This document shows, in pieces, positions 6,351-13,388 of a DNA stretch of 29,202 nt (its first letter is position 1; every line of letters begins with the position of its first letter). The position numbers and the translations under genes were made by a program. The stretch covers positions 1 through 29,202 of the forward strand of contig CAMAWT010000023.1 in assembly GCA_945862065.1 (NCBI GenBank), given 5' to 3'. This stretch comes from Flavobacterium psychrophilum (lineage in GTDB: Bacteria; Bacteroidota; Bacteroidia; Flavobacteriales; Flavobacteriaceae). The notes below the pieces were generated by a model. That model was not told where the DNA came from, did not search any database, and saw only the letters and a program-made list of their open reading frames with translations.

Positions 6351-7772
6351 ATGAAAAAAATACTTTTATTAGTAATGAGTTCATTCGCACTTTCTGTCAA
6401 TGCACAATGTTGGAAAGATGTTGCAGTTGGTGCTGGATACACTTTAGCAATCAAAACGGACGGAACGCTTTGGGCATGGGGTGAAAATGAAGCAGGGACT
6501 TTAGGTGACGGTACTACAAACGATAAATTTTCGATTACTCAAATAGGAGCAGACAACAATTGGAAATCTGTTTCAGGTGGTAGTTATACTTCTTATGCAA
6601 TCAAAACGGATGGAACCCTTTGGGCTTGGGGATTTGGAGGGCATGGACAATTAGGTAATGGAGGATCTGGAGTCAATAATAACACTAATATCCCTATACA
6701 AGTTGGCTTAGCACAAGATTGGCAAACCATTAGAGCAGGATTAGAACATGCACTTGCATTAAAAACAAATGGTACTTTATGGGTATGGGGAGATAATTCA
6801 TATGGTCAATTGGGAAATGGAACAGGAGGAGGTGGTTTTTTTAATGAACTATTATCTCCAATTCAAATCGGAAATTCGACCAATTGGCAATATATTGACG
6901 CAAAAGGGAGTTGTTCATTTGCAATAAAGAGCGATGGTACTTTATGGGCATGGGGTAGAAATGAATATGGTATACTGGGTGTGGGGGATAGTATTGATAG
7001 AAATACGCCAACTCAGGTCGGGACATCAACAGATTGGCTAAGTGTATCATCAGCAGGTGTATTTTCTACGATTGCATTAAAAAATAATGGCACTTTATGG
7101 GCATGGGGGTATAATGGGTCTTTTCAATTGGGTCAAGGGGGAGATATAGGTAGTTTTGGTTCGACTTCTCCAATTCAAGTGGGAACTGCTACAAATTGGC
7201 AATCAATAGGCACAGGGTCAAGTGCAATCAAAACAGATGGTACACTCTGGCGATGGGGACCAGCAAATTTCGGATTTGGTAACGGAACTAATTATTATGC
7301 ATATAGTTCCCCAACACAAATAGGAAACCAAACAGATTGGAAATACATTGCACCTAATGGAGGAGCGCACTTTGCCTTATTAAAAACAAATAACACTTTA
7401 TGGACATGGGGTCTAAATTCAAGTGGACAACTCGCTAACTGTACTTTAACAGGAGAAAGTAATCAAGGTACTTATTTTACGTATCCCATTCAAGTTTTGT
7501 GCACTCCTTGCTTACCTTTGTCTACCACAGAGCCGTTGTTAAATGATTTTAAACTATACCCAAACCCGAGCAATGGTTTGGTAACAATTGAATCAAAAAC
7601 GGCACTTAAAAACGTTCAAGCTTATAACCTAACGGGGCAATTGTTGTACAGTTCACAGCTCAATGATTTGAACACTACGGTAGACATTTCGTCTTTTGCA
7701 ACGGGTGCGTATTTCTTTAAAATTCAATTTGAAAACAACCAATCTGCAACGGTTAAAGTAGTGAGAAACTAG
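6351..7772 (+). CDS. Secreted RCC1-repeat beta-propeller with type IX (Por) sorting domain
   Basis: A 473-residue protein. MKKILLLVMSSFALSVNAQ is a Sec signal peptide ending in a typical NAQ cleavage context. Residues of about 25-385 contain seven repeats of the pattern TDGTLWAWG-x-N-x-x-GQLGNG (the sixth and seventh are divergent, LWRWG and LWTWG). This gives a seven-bladed RCC1-like propeller. A C-terminal type A sorting domain follows: LYPNPSNGLVTIES, VQAYNLTGQLLY, ISSFATGAYFFKI and the final KVVRN. The protein should be exported by Sec and then by the T9SS to the cell surface or medium. Extracellular RCC1 propellers of Bacteroidota have no settled role; adhesion or binding is plausible. 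The in-gene DNA repeats come from the protein repeats. Confidence 0.9.
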   Translation: MKKILLLVMSSFALSVNAQCWKDVAVGAGYTLAIKTDGTLWAWGENEAGTLGDGTTNDKFSITQIGADNNWKSVSGGSYTSYAIKTDGTLWAWGFGGHGQLGNGGSGVNNNTNIPIQVGLAQDWQTIRAGLEHALALKTNGTLWVWGDNSYGQLGNGTGGGGFFNELLSPIQIGNSTNWQYIDAKGSCSFAIKSDGTLWAWGRNEYGILGVGDSIDRNTPTQVGTSTDWLSVSSAGVFSTIALKNNGTLWAWGYNGSFQLGQGGDIGSFGSTSPIQVGTATNWQSIGTGSSAIKTDGTLWRWGPANFGFGNGTNYYAYSSPTQIGNQTDWKYIAPNGGAHFALLKTNNTLWTWGLNSSGQLANCTLTGESNQGTYFTYPIQVLCTPCLPLSTTEPLLNDFKLYPNPSNGLVTIESKTALKNVQAYNLTGQLLYSSQLNDLNTTVDISSFATGAYFFKIQFENNQSATVKVVRN

Positions 7773-7811
7773 TTTCATAATCAAGTTGTCTCTTAAACAG
7801 TCTGTTTTGTC

Positions 7812-7833
7812 AAGGCTTTTTTATTGCCTTTTA
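7812..7833 (+). terminator. Weak terminator after the RCC1 gene
   Basis: AAGGC (7812) pairs with GCCTT (7826) across a T-rich loop, followed by a short T run. The stem is only five pairs, so this is tentative. Confidence 0.3.
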
Positions 7834-7941
7834 CATTCTCAAAAGTGAGTAAAAAATACGCATTGATATTAATTTAGGGTATGGTACATTTACATTTTGA
7901 AAGTAGAAAATTATATCTTTATAATAAACTATTAAACAAGC

Positions 7942-7972
7942 CGCCACTTCGCAAAGCCGCGGAACGTTAGCG
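7942..7972 (+). repeat. 3' arm of attC-like repeat, left of the RloC-like gene
   Basis: This 31-base arm runs from CGCCACTTC to AACGTTAGCG. It matches 10303-10333 at 27 of 31 positions and is the same length. No matching 5' arm is visible upstream. It sits 53 bases before the RloC-like ATG and forms the left edge of the cassette-like series. Confidence 0.65.
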
Positions 7973-8025
7973 TCAGTGTAGCGAACCGAAAAAACCGACA
8001 GACAAAACCGAAAAAACAAGAATTA

Positions 8026-10167
8026 ATGTTAATCAAATTAAATAATTTTACGCATAAATCTTTTGTTGGCTACACAAATCCCAACGACTTACTTTTTCGT
8101 GCCAAAAACATTCTATTTGGTTACAATGGAAAAGGAAAAAGTTCTATGGCTATTGGTATTAAAGATGAATTTCTAAAAAACACAACCAAAAAGCCTGAGA
8201 ATCTTAGAATTTTCGATAGAGATTACATTTCAAATTCATTATTACTTGAAAATTCTGATGGTAAGATTAAAGGCGTTGAAGCAAGTTTTGGTAAAGGTGG
8301 CGTTGATATAGAAAACAAGATTAAAGAACTTGAAAAGCTAATTATCAAACAAGATGAAATTGCAAAACTTGACACAGGTATCGCTAATTTACGCAAAGAA
8401 ATTAGAACTGAAATAGATAAAATTCACGATAGACGAAAAGGCGAAGCCAATATTCAAAGAAAATCCAACAGTGAATCTGTTGAGCGAGTAATTGAACTTT
8501 ACAAAAAGGATTTTCAGGATGCAAAAAAAATAGAAGTTGATGACGAAAAACTGATAAAGATTAATGGCGACAATGCAATCGGGAATCAAATCGCACAAAA
8601 CGAAAATCTGAGCCCACTAAACCTATCTAAAATTCAAACTACTTTAATTGATGAAGTAAAAGTAATATTCAAAGAAAAGTTTGGAGAAGATATTTCAATC
8701 CCGGAATTTGAAGTTGTTCAATGGATTGAATCAGGTTTGAAACTTCACAAAGAGGGCGACAATTGCAAGTTCTGCGAAGGCAAGTTAGATTTTTCGGATG
8801 TAAAATCGAAAATAGCTCAATACAAAGAAAACAAAAGACATAAGGCAACTGAAAGGCTAAAGCAATTCAAAGAACAGCTTCAAAGTCTTTTTGAGAGTTT
8901 CAAAGCTATTGAGAAAGAATCTAAAATTTACACCACCAACATTGGCACTGATATAGAGCAATATTTTACAGCAATTTCTGCAAAGAAAAACACTATTGAA
9001 ACTCTTATAATTTCGTGTCAATCGAAAATTGATAACATAGAAGTTCAAGAAAATTTTGACTTTGAACTTGTAGCAGAAACCTTGAAAGAGCTTGATGAAT
9101 CAATATCAACTATCTCTAAAACCAAGAATGAACAATTATTCGAGTTAAGAAAGAAACAAAACAACCTGACCACTTTAGTAAAAGGAGCAATTGGTCTGGA
9201 AATACAAAATTCAGTTACAATAAAAGACAAGCAAAAGGAGTTAAAAGACAAGGAAATTGACCTTAAAAAAAAGAGTGAAAACAACAAGAAAAGACAGCAG
9301 GAAATTCAAGAATTAAAGCAACAGAAAAGTTTAACAAAAGATTTTGCTGATTTTGTTTCTCAAATTTTGAATGACATAAATATTTCATTGAAGGTTGAAC
9401 TTGATACTGACAACAAAAATTACATAATCAAAAGCACCAGCGAAAACGCTAATCTCACAATTAAGGATATTAGCGAAGGAGAAAAAAACCTTTTAGCCTT
9501 GTTGTTTTTCTATTATGAACTTTTTGCAGACAATAAACAACAGATTGTAAAACCTGAAATTGAACTTATTATAATTGACGACCCGATTTCAAGTATGGAT
9601 GATTCAAATAAGTATTACATTTTGGAACTTATGAAAAACCTTTTGGAACTTCCAAATCAACAAATCTTTGTTTTGACCCATTCTTGGGATGACTATTGTA
9701 ATTTATCTTATAAAAAAGATAATAATGCAGATTTTGCAACTTTTGAATTAAGAAAAAAAAATGGTGTGAGTGAATTGGCAAAGTTGTCTAGTAAAGAAAA
9801 ACCATACAAATACTTATTTAAGGAAATTTTTGCTTTTTCACAGAAAAGTGAAGAAGAATTAATAACAGAATGTCAAATATATCATTATCCAAACGTGATG
9901 AGAAGAATTTTTGAGGAATGGTATGGCTTTAAAGTTGGTAGAGATTTAAACTTCACTAGCAATCTTCAAAAGCAGGTAGAAAGTCATTTCGATATTACAA
10001 GCAATAATGAGAAAACAAAACTTGGCTTACTAATAAAGGTTTGCAATATTTTATCTCATTCAATAAATGGCTCGATGAATCCACAAGAAATTCACCAATC
10101 AGCGAAATATTTGATGCGTCTTATTAAAGACAAAGACATACTACATTTTAACAATATGAAGCAATAA
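8026..10167 (+). CDS. RloC-like AAA/ABC ATPase with zinc hook and C-terminal anticodon-nuclease-like domain
   Basis: A 713-residue protein. The Walker A motif GYNGKGKS is at 32-39. Long coiled coils (about 85-440) flank a CKFC pair at Cys247/Cys250, a Rad50-type zinc hook. The ABC signature ISEGEKN is near 482, Walker B IIIDDPISSMD near 518, and the H-loop is His552 in LTHSWD. The C-terminal region has an R-x3-E pattern (Arg626/Arg627 with Glu630/Glu631 in RRIFEEW) and His678 in NILSHS, like the Arg-Glu-His set of PrrC/RloC anticodon nucleases, which cut tRNA during phage infection. Length, hook and domain order fit RloC rather than PrrC. The exact catalytic triad cannot be proved by eye. No restriction-modification genes are adjacent. 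The gene lies between two attC-like arms. Confidence 0.8.
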   Translation: MLIKLNNFTHKSFVGYTNPNDLLFRAKNILFGYNGKGKSSMAIGIKDEFLKNTTKKPENLRIFDRDYISNSLLLENSDGKIKGVEASFGKGGVDIENKIKELEKLIIKQDEIAKLDTGIANLRKEIRTEIDKIHDRRKGEANIQRKSNSESVERVIELYKKDFQDAKKIEVDDEKLIKINGDNAIGNQIAQNENLSPLNLSKIQTTLIDEVKVIFKEKFGEDISIPEFEVVQWIESGLKLHKEGDNCKFCEGKLDFSDVKSKIAQYKENKRHKATERLKQFKEQLQSLFESFKAIEKESKIYTTNIGTDIEQYFTAISAKKNTIETLIISCQSKIDNIEVQENFDFELVAETLKELDESISTISKTKNEQLFELRKKQNNLTTLVKGAIGLEIQNSVTIKDKQKELKDKEIDLKKKSENNKKRQQEIQELKQQKSLTKDFADFVSQILNDINISLKVELDTDNKNYIIKSTSENANLTIKDISEGEKNLLALLFFYYELFADNKQQIVKPEIELIIIDDPISSMDDSNKYYILELMKNLLELPNQQIFVLTHSWDDYCNLSYKKDNNADFATFELRKKNGVSELAKLSSKEKPYKYLFKEIFAFSQKSEEELITECQIYHYPNVMRRIFEEWYGFKVGRDLNFTSNLQKQVESHFDITSNNEKTKLGLLIKVCNILSHSINGSMNPQEIHQSAKYLMRLIKDKDILHFNNMKQ

Positions 10168-10194
10168 TTTATAATACAAACAAAAACACCGAAC

Positions 10195-10333
10195 GGCTAA
10201 CAGCCGTTTCAAGAAATGGCGTGGCACGGGATTTATTTGAAATCGGAAAGGTTATTAATTTAAAGTTTTGGTTATATTTGTAAAGGCTTGGTCTTGGTTC
10301 ATCGCCACTTCTTAAAGCCGCGAAACGTTAGTG
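10195..10333 (+). repeat. Complete attC-like fold-back repeat between two cassette-like genes
   Basis: This 139-base element begins GGCTAACAGCCGTTTC (10195) and ends AAACGTTAGTG (10333). The ends pair (CTAAC with GTTAG), and AAGAAATGGCG (10211) pairs with CGCCACTTCTT (10303) with one mismatch. The arms enclose about 80 bases of AT-rich loop. A TATATTTG box at 10273 could supply a promoter to the downstream gene. Core ends only partly fit the integron consensus (RYYYAAC/GTTRRRY). Confidence 0.65.
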
Positions 10334-10356
10334 AAAAATTAAAAAAAAGCAAAATA

Positions 10357-10803
10357 ATGAATAGAATAGAATTGAAATCTTATGCAAATGGAGAAATAAA
10401 TCTCAAAGAAAATGCTATTGAATTTAAAGACAAAAGTAGTAGAATGAATAAAGGGCTCTTTAAAATATATCCTTTTCTATTTTTGATTTTTGGAATATAT
10501 AAACTTTACTCAGGATTAATAGCAGAAAGAGAAACTCAAATAATATTGAGAATTTTACCTGGAGTCTTATTACTTTCAATTCCAGTAATGCTATATAATT
10601 CAAATTTTATCAGAACAAATAAAAGGATAATTGAACTGAATGAAATTAAAGATGTAAAAATGAAAAAGATATTTGGAGAAATTTTAATTGACTTTAAGTT
10701 AAAAGACAATTCAACAAGAAGAGTTTATAATATAAAAAATATGACTGATTGGAATTTGGTAAAAACTTATTTGACTGAAAAGAACATTAAATGTTTGAAT
10801 TAA
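10357..10803 (+). CDS. Small two-helix membrane protein, cassette-borne
   Basis: A 148-residue protein I do not recognise. Two hydrophobic segments, about residues 33-50 (IYPFLFLIFGIYKLYSG) and 64-82 (IILRILPGVLLLSIPVML), form a helical hairpin. They are flanked by a short N-terminal soluble part and a C-terminal part of about 65 residues with alternating strands (FGEILIDFKLKDNSTRRVYNI). This layout resembles bacterial PH-like membrane proteins, but I cannot assign a family. The ATG at 10357 is chosen: an upstream TTG at 10288 would lie inside the fold-back repeat. The gene fills the space between the repeat ending at 10333 and the arm starting at 10813, as a single-gene cassette would. Confidence 0.6.
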   Translation: MNRIELKSYANGEINLKENAIEFKDKSSRMNKGLFKIYPFLFLIFGIYKLYSGLIAERETQIILRILPGVLLLSIPVMLYNSNFIRTNKRIIELNEIKDVKMKKIFGEILIDFKLKDNSTRRVYNIKNMTDWNLVKTYLTEKNIKCLN

Positions 10804-10812
10804 AAAAAACGT

Positions 10813-10851
10813 TTGCTAACAGCTGTTTTACTCACTGAATGGTCGATGGCG
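10813..10851 (+). repeat. 5' arm of attC-like repeat after the small membrane gene
   Basis: GCTAACAGCTGTTTTA at 10815 matches GCTAACAGCCGTTTCA at 10196 in 14 of 16 positions, and GATGGCG (10845) parallels ATGGCG of the complete repeat. No CGTTAG-type 3' arm is found downstream, so this copy is truncated or was replaced by the duplicated motif that follows. Confidence 0.55.
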
Positions 10852-10858
10852 TTCACAA
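10841..10858 (+). repeat. 18-bp direct repeat, copy 1
   Basis: GGTCGATGGCGTTCACAA is repeated exactly at 10953. A rho-independent terminator follows ten bases later. Confidence 0.8.
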
Positions 10859-10867
10859 GTCGTACCA

Positions 10868-10898
10868 AAAACCTTTAGTTAAATCAAGAGGTTTTTTT
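10868..10898 (+). terminator. Terminator after direct repeat copy 1
   Basis: AAAACCT (10868) pairs with AGGTTTT (10889) across a 14-base loop, followed by further T. It ends transcription of the cassette-like genes upstream. Confidence 0.65.
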
Positions 10899-10952
10899 AT
10901 GACAGTTCAAGAATTAAATTTTCAAGAAACTCAATTATTTGATTTGAAAATA

Positions 10953-10970
10953 GGTCGATGGCGTTCACAA
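10953..10970 (+). repeat. 18-bp direct repeat, copy 2
   Basis: Exact second copy of the motif at 10841, directly followed by the strong terminator at 10971. Confidence 0.8.
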
Positions 10971-11003
10971 AAAACCTTCTTGAAAAAGAAGGTTTTTTTG
11001 TTT
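10971..11003 (+). terminator. Strong terminator, identical to the one at 16662
   Basis: AAAACCTTCTT pairs with AAGAAGGTTTT around a GAAA tetraloop, then a T tail. Positions 10972-11003 are identical to 16662-16693 over 32 bases. Confidence 0.85.
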
Positions 11004-11048
11004 TAAGTTTTAACTGAAATTATCCAAAAATAGACAATCTATTTTATT

Positions 11049-11804
11049 TCAAAAAATAAAATTATTTAAATCTTTATTTAAGTTTTTTTTTTGAATTGTA
11101 TAAATAAAATTCAAATAAATATTACTTTCATCAATCATATAACTAGTATTTTTTGTTAATCTTGAAATGTAAATATATCCTATATCAAACTTTACTGCTG
11201 AATTTGGTTTATATGAAAAGTTGCTAAATGCTCTATTATGATCAAAAATATGTTGTGCATCGGTTCCTGTTGTATTAACCAATATTTCATCACCTATAGC
11301 TACGTTATATTTTGCATTAAAATCATATCTAAAAGCTAGTCTATTTCTCAAACGAGAAGTATTTTCAATTGAACCTTCAAAAACTCTGTATTCCATTGCG
11401 GTTCTATCTACAACATAAAATTTTGTTGCTAATTTGTGTTGTAATTCTAGTGATGCTGTGAAGCGGTATTCGTTTGTAGTTTTTGCAACGGCATCGCTTT
11501 CTTTTTGTATGATCTTGTAATTTGAAAAATAAGCAAATGGCGATATAGCATAAATCACATCTTTATTTTGTTTATAATATATCCAAGTTCTAAAGGTGTA
11601 CATTAGATTTTTGTCGAAAAGTTTGTCACTTTCGAAATCATTTTGTCTGCGGTGTTGTAATTCTAAATCAGTTTTTATTTTTTCGAATAACGAAATGCTT
11701 AATGTAATTCTGACCCAACTATTTGTATGATCTTGAGCAACTGTTTTTGGAACTAAAATAAAAGTTATTATTGTTAAAATTATAGCATTTAATTTAATTT
11801 TCAT
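11049..11804 (-). CDS. DUF2490 family outer-membrane-type protein
   Basis: A 251-residue protein. An N-terminal signal peptide, MKIKLNAIILTIITFILVP ending near VAQ, is followed by DHTNSWVRITLSISLFEKIK and DLELQHRRQND, the opening of DUF2490. The rest alternates short amphipathic strands (FRTWIYYKQNKDVIYAISPFAYF, ELQHKLATKFYVVDRTAMEYR, NRLAFRYDF) as expected of a small outer-membrane beta-barrel. The ATG at 11804 is chosen because it begins the signal peptide; the frame stays open upstream into the previous gene. It lies 25 bases behind the second YeeE gene and is probably the last gene of the sulfur operon. A role as an outer-membrane partner for sulfur-compound uptake is inference from position only. 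Confidence 0.75.
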   Translation of the reverse strand: MKIKLNAIILTIITFILVPKTVAQDHTNSWVRITLSISLFEKIKTDLELQHRRQNDFESDKLFDKNLMYTFRTWIYYKQNKDVIYAISPFAYFSNYKIIQKESDAVAKTTNEYRFTASLELQHKLATKFYVVDRTAMEYRVFEGSIENTSRLRNRLAFRYDFNAKYNVAIGDEILVNTTGTDAQHIFDHNRAFSNFSYKPNSAVKFDIGYIYISRLTKNTSYMIDESNIYLNFIYTIQKKNLNKDLNNFIF

Positions 11805-11829
11805 TGATTTACTATTTGTTGAAATCAAA

Positions 11830-12327
11830 TTAATGAGGTAATTTATCTCTAAAATAACCATATACCCAAGTTCCAACAATTGCAAAGAATAAGGTTACAA
11901 ACATCACGGTTACTCCTGTTCCTATTTGAGCGAAGAGTGGACCAGGACAAGCTCCAGTAATAGCCCATCCTAAACCAAACATTAGTCCGCCGATAATTTG
12001 ACCTTTGTTGAATTTTTTATCGTGAAATTCTATTTTTTCGCCATAAATGGTTTTGATATTGAATTTTTTTATTAGAAAAACTGAAATTGCACCAACCACA
12101 ACAGCACTACCAATTACACCATACATGTGAAACGATTGAAAACGGAACATTTCTTGAATGCGGAACCAACTGATAATTTCGGCTTTGATGAATACAATTC
12201 CGAATAATAAACCTACGATTAGGTATTTAATGTTGTGATACCATTTATGTTCTAATTGACTTTCGTTTACACAAATTGTATCAAGTGAGCGAGTTTCAAA
12301 ATCTTTGTTTTGATCTATATTTTTCAT
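11830..12327 (-). CDS. YeeE/YedE-family half transporter (DUF6691-like), second of a pair
   Basis: A 165-residue membrane protein with about four helices. After a hydrophilic N-terminus come KYLIVGLLFGIVFIKAEI, MYGVIGSAVVVGAISVFLI, GGLMFGLGWAITGACPGPLFA and TVMFVTLFFAIVGTWVYGY. The motif GWAITGACPGP is the conserved Cys-containing motif of YeeE/YedE proteins, which import thiosulfate or related sulfur compounds. Full YeeE proteins contain two such halves; here they are separate genes, and the partner lies 9 bases upstream. The Cys in GACPGP is the likely sulfur-relay residue. It is co-directional with rhodanese and persulfide-dioxygenase genes, which supports a role in moving reactive sulfur. 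The substrate is not proven. Confidence 0.85.
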   Translation of the reverse strand: MKNIDQNKDFETRSLDTICVNESQLEHKWYHNIKYLIVGLLFGIVFIKAEIISWFRIQEMFRFQSFHMYGVIGSAVVVGAISVFLIKKFNIKTIYGEKIEFHDKKFNKGQIIGGLMFGLGWAITGACPGPLFAQIGTGVTVMFVTLFFAIVGTWVYGYFRDKLPH

Positions 12328-12336
12328 TGTGTTTTT

Positions 12337-12906
12337 TTAAAGTGAAAGTATGTATGGAAGAATTAAATTGGCCATTATTAAACCGCCAACAAAAAAGCAG
12401 CAAGTTGCTATTAGTGATGGTAATTGCAGATTTGACAATCCCGAAATTGCATGACCGCTCGTGCAACCACCAGCATAGCGAGAACCAAAACCAATCATGA
12501 AACCTCCCACAACCATCATTAAAAATCCTTTGATTGTGAATAGATTTTCCCAAGAGAAAATTTCTATTGGTAACATTCCGTTGATGTTAATAATACCATA
12601 ATTAGCTAATTCCGCTCTCAAATCGTCATTAATAATGATTGGATTTGGATTGGATAAAAAGTTAAAAGCAATTACACCACCAATCAGAATTCCAACTATA
12701 AAAAATACATTCCAAATTTCTTTTTTCCATTCGTATTTAAAGAACGGAATGTTTGCAGGTAAACAAGCGGCACAAGCGTGACGTAAATTGGCGCTAATAC
12801 CAAAATTCTTGTTTCCTAAAATTAATAATGCTGGCACAGTAAGACCTACTAAAGGACCAGCAATGTACCAAGGCCAGGGTTGTTTGATAAATTCTATCAT
12901 TTCCAT
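12337..12906 (-). CDS. YeeE/YedE-family half transporter, first of a pair
   Basis: A 189-residue membrane protein. Helices are visible at WYIAGPLVGLTVPALLILG, VFFIVGILIGGVIAFNFL, LMMVVGGFMIGFGSRYAGG and LPSLIATCCFFVGGLIMANLIL. Two Cys-bearing motifs stand out: RHACAACLP near residue 45 and GGCTSGHAISG near 150, the latter a YeeE/YedE signature. The first half-transporter pairs with the gene that starts 9 bases after its stop. The substrate is probably thiosulfate or a similar sulfur species, as for characterised YeeE. A -7-like box TAGTTTTG lies about 120 bases upstream, so this pair may have its own promoter besides read-through from the rhodanese gene. Confidence 0.87.
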   Translation of the reverse strand: MEMIEFIKQPWPWYIAGPLVGLTVPALLILGNKNFGISANLRHACAACLPANIPFFKYEWKKEIWNVFFIVGILIGGVIAFNFLSNPNPIIINDDLRAELANYGIININGMLPIEIFSWENLFTIKGFLMMVVGGFMIGFGSRYAGGCTSGHAISGLSNLQLPSLIATCCFFVGGLIMANLILPYILSL

Positions 12907-13023
12907 AGTTTAAATTGTATATTTTTTTGACTTTTATTTTAGGCGTCGTTTTATTCCATTAATATTTTTAATTCATAAGAAATTATTTCTCATAATGTTT
13001 AAAATTTAATAATTAAAGCTACC

Positions 13024-13031
13024 CAAAACTA
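13024..13031 (-). promoter_or_regulatory. Possible -7 box for the YeeE pair
   Basis: On the minus strand this reads TAGTTTTG (TAnnTTTG). It is about 120 bases before the gene that starts at 12906. No -33 TTG is seen at the right spacing. Confidence 0.35.
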
Positions 13032-13044
13032 TTATATGTATTGA

Positions 13045-13362
13045 TTATTTATTTAATATGTTATTTATATCTTGCCAAGTGCCACCATTGGTAACATTTG
13101 TAAAACCATTTAGTTCTAACATATTTTTAGCTTGACCACTACGACTACCACTTCGGCAAAAAACAATAATGTTTTCTTTTCCTTTAAATTTGTCCAAGTT
13201 AGCAGCAATTTGGTCTAAAGGTATGTTTGTTGAACCTTGTACATTTCCCTCAGCAAATTCTCCATGAGTACGAACATCTACCAAGAATGCTCCATCGTTA
13301 ACCAATGTGGCTAAATTTTCGTAGTTGCTACTACCACCAAATATATTTCCAAAAATTCCCAT
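13045..13362 (-). CDS. Single-domain rhodanese (sulfurtransferase)
   Basis: A 105-residue protein made of one rhodanese domain. FLVDVRTHGEFAEGNVQGSTNIPL is the conserved opening (DVR, then GH/GS-x-NIP). IIVFCRSGSRSGQA holds the active-site loop CRSGSR with catalytic Cys69. No signal peptide is evident (MGIFGNIFGG is short and not followed by a cleavage site), so it should be cytoplasmic. Such proteins carry persulfide sulfur between thiosulfate, glutathione-like thiols and acceptors. It starts 26 bases after the persulfide-dioxygenase gene stops, in the same direction, and would feed or drain that enzyme's substrate. Confidence 0.92.
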   Translation of the reverse strand: MGIFGNIFGGSSNYENLATLVNDGAFLVDVRTHGEFAEGNVQGSTNIPLDQIAANLDKFKGKENIIVFCRSGSRSGQAKNMLELNGFTNVTNGGTWQDINNILNK

Positions 13363-13388
13363 ATCTTATTTTTTTTATGATTATTAAA

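Larger units (their letters stand above)
10899..11006 (+). other. Very small open frame between two terminators
   Basis: A 35-codon frame starts at an ATG directly after the first terminator, reads MTVQELNFQETQLFDLKIG, then RWRSQ, and ends inside the second terminator. Its IGRWRSQ part is encoded by the second copy of the 18-bp repeat. It could be a gene remnant or the body of a short transcript. I do not claim that it is expressed. Confidence 0.25.

Noticed and set aside
6440..7420. Many short similar DNA segments, suggesting a repeat array
   Set aside because: They encode the WAWG/GQLGNG blades of the RCC1 propeller and are spaced by codon-level repeat units, so they are protein repeats and not a CRISPR or satellite.
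10288..10356. TTG-initiated extension of the small membrane gene
   Set aside because: It reads through the 3' arm of the attC-like repeat and has no homology-like character; the ATG at 10357 gives a sensible start after the repeat.
7842..10836. AGTGAGTAAAA (7842) and its inverse TTTTACTCACT (10826) as ends of a larger mobile unit
   Set aside because: Eleven AT-rich bases are weak evidence, and the positions do not coincide with the repeat arms; it may be chance.
12276..12553. Overlapping open frames on both strands across the junction of the two YeeE genes
   Set aside because: They are out of frame with the clear YeeE proteins and have no recognisable domain; the YeeE motifs settle the coding frame.
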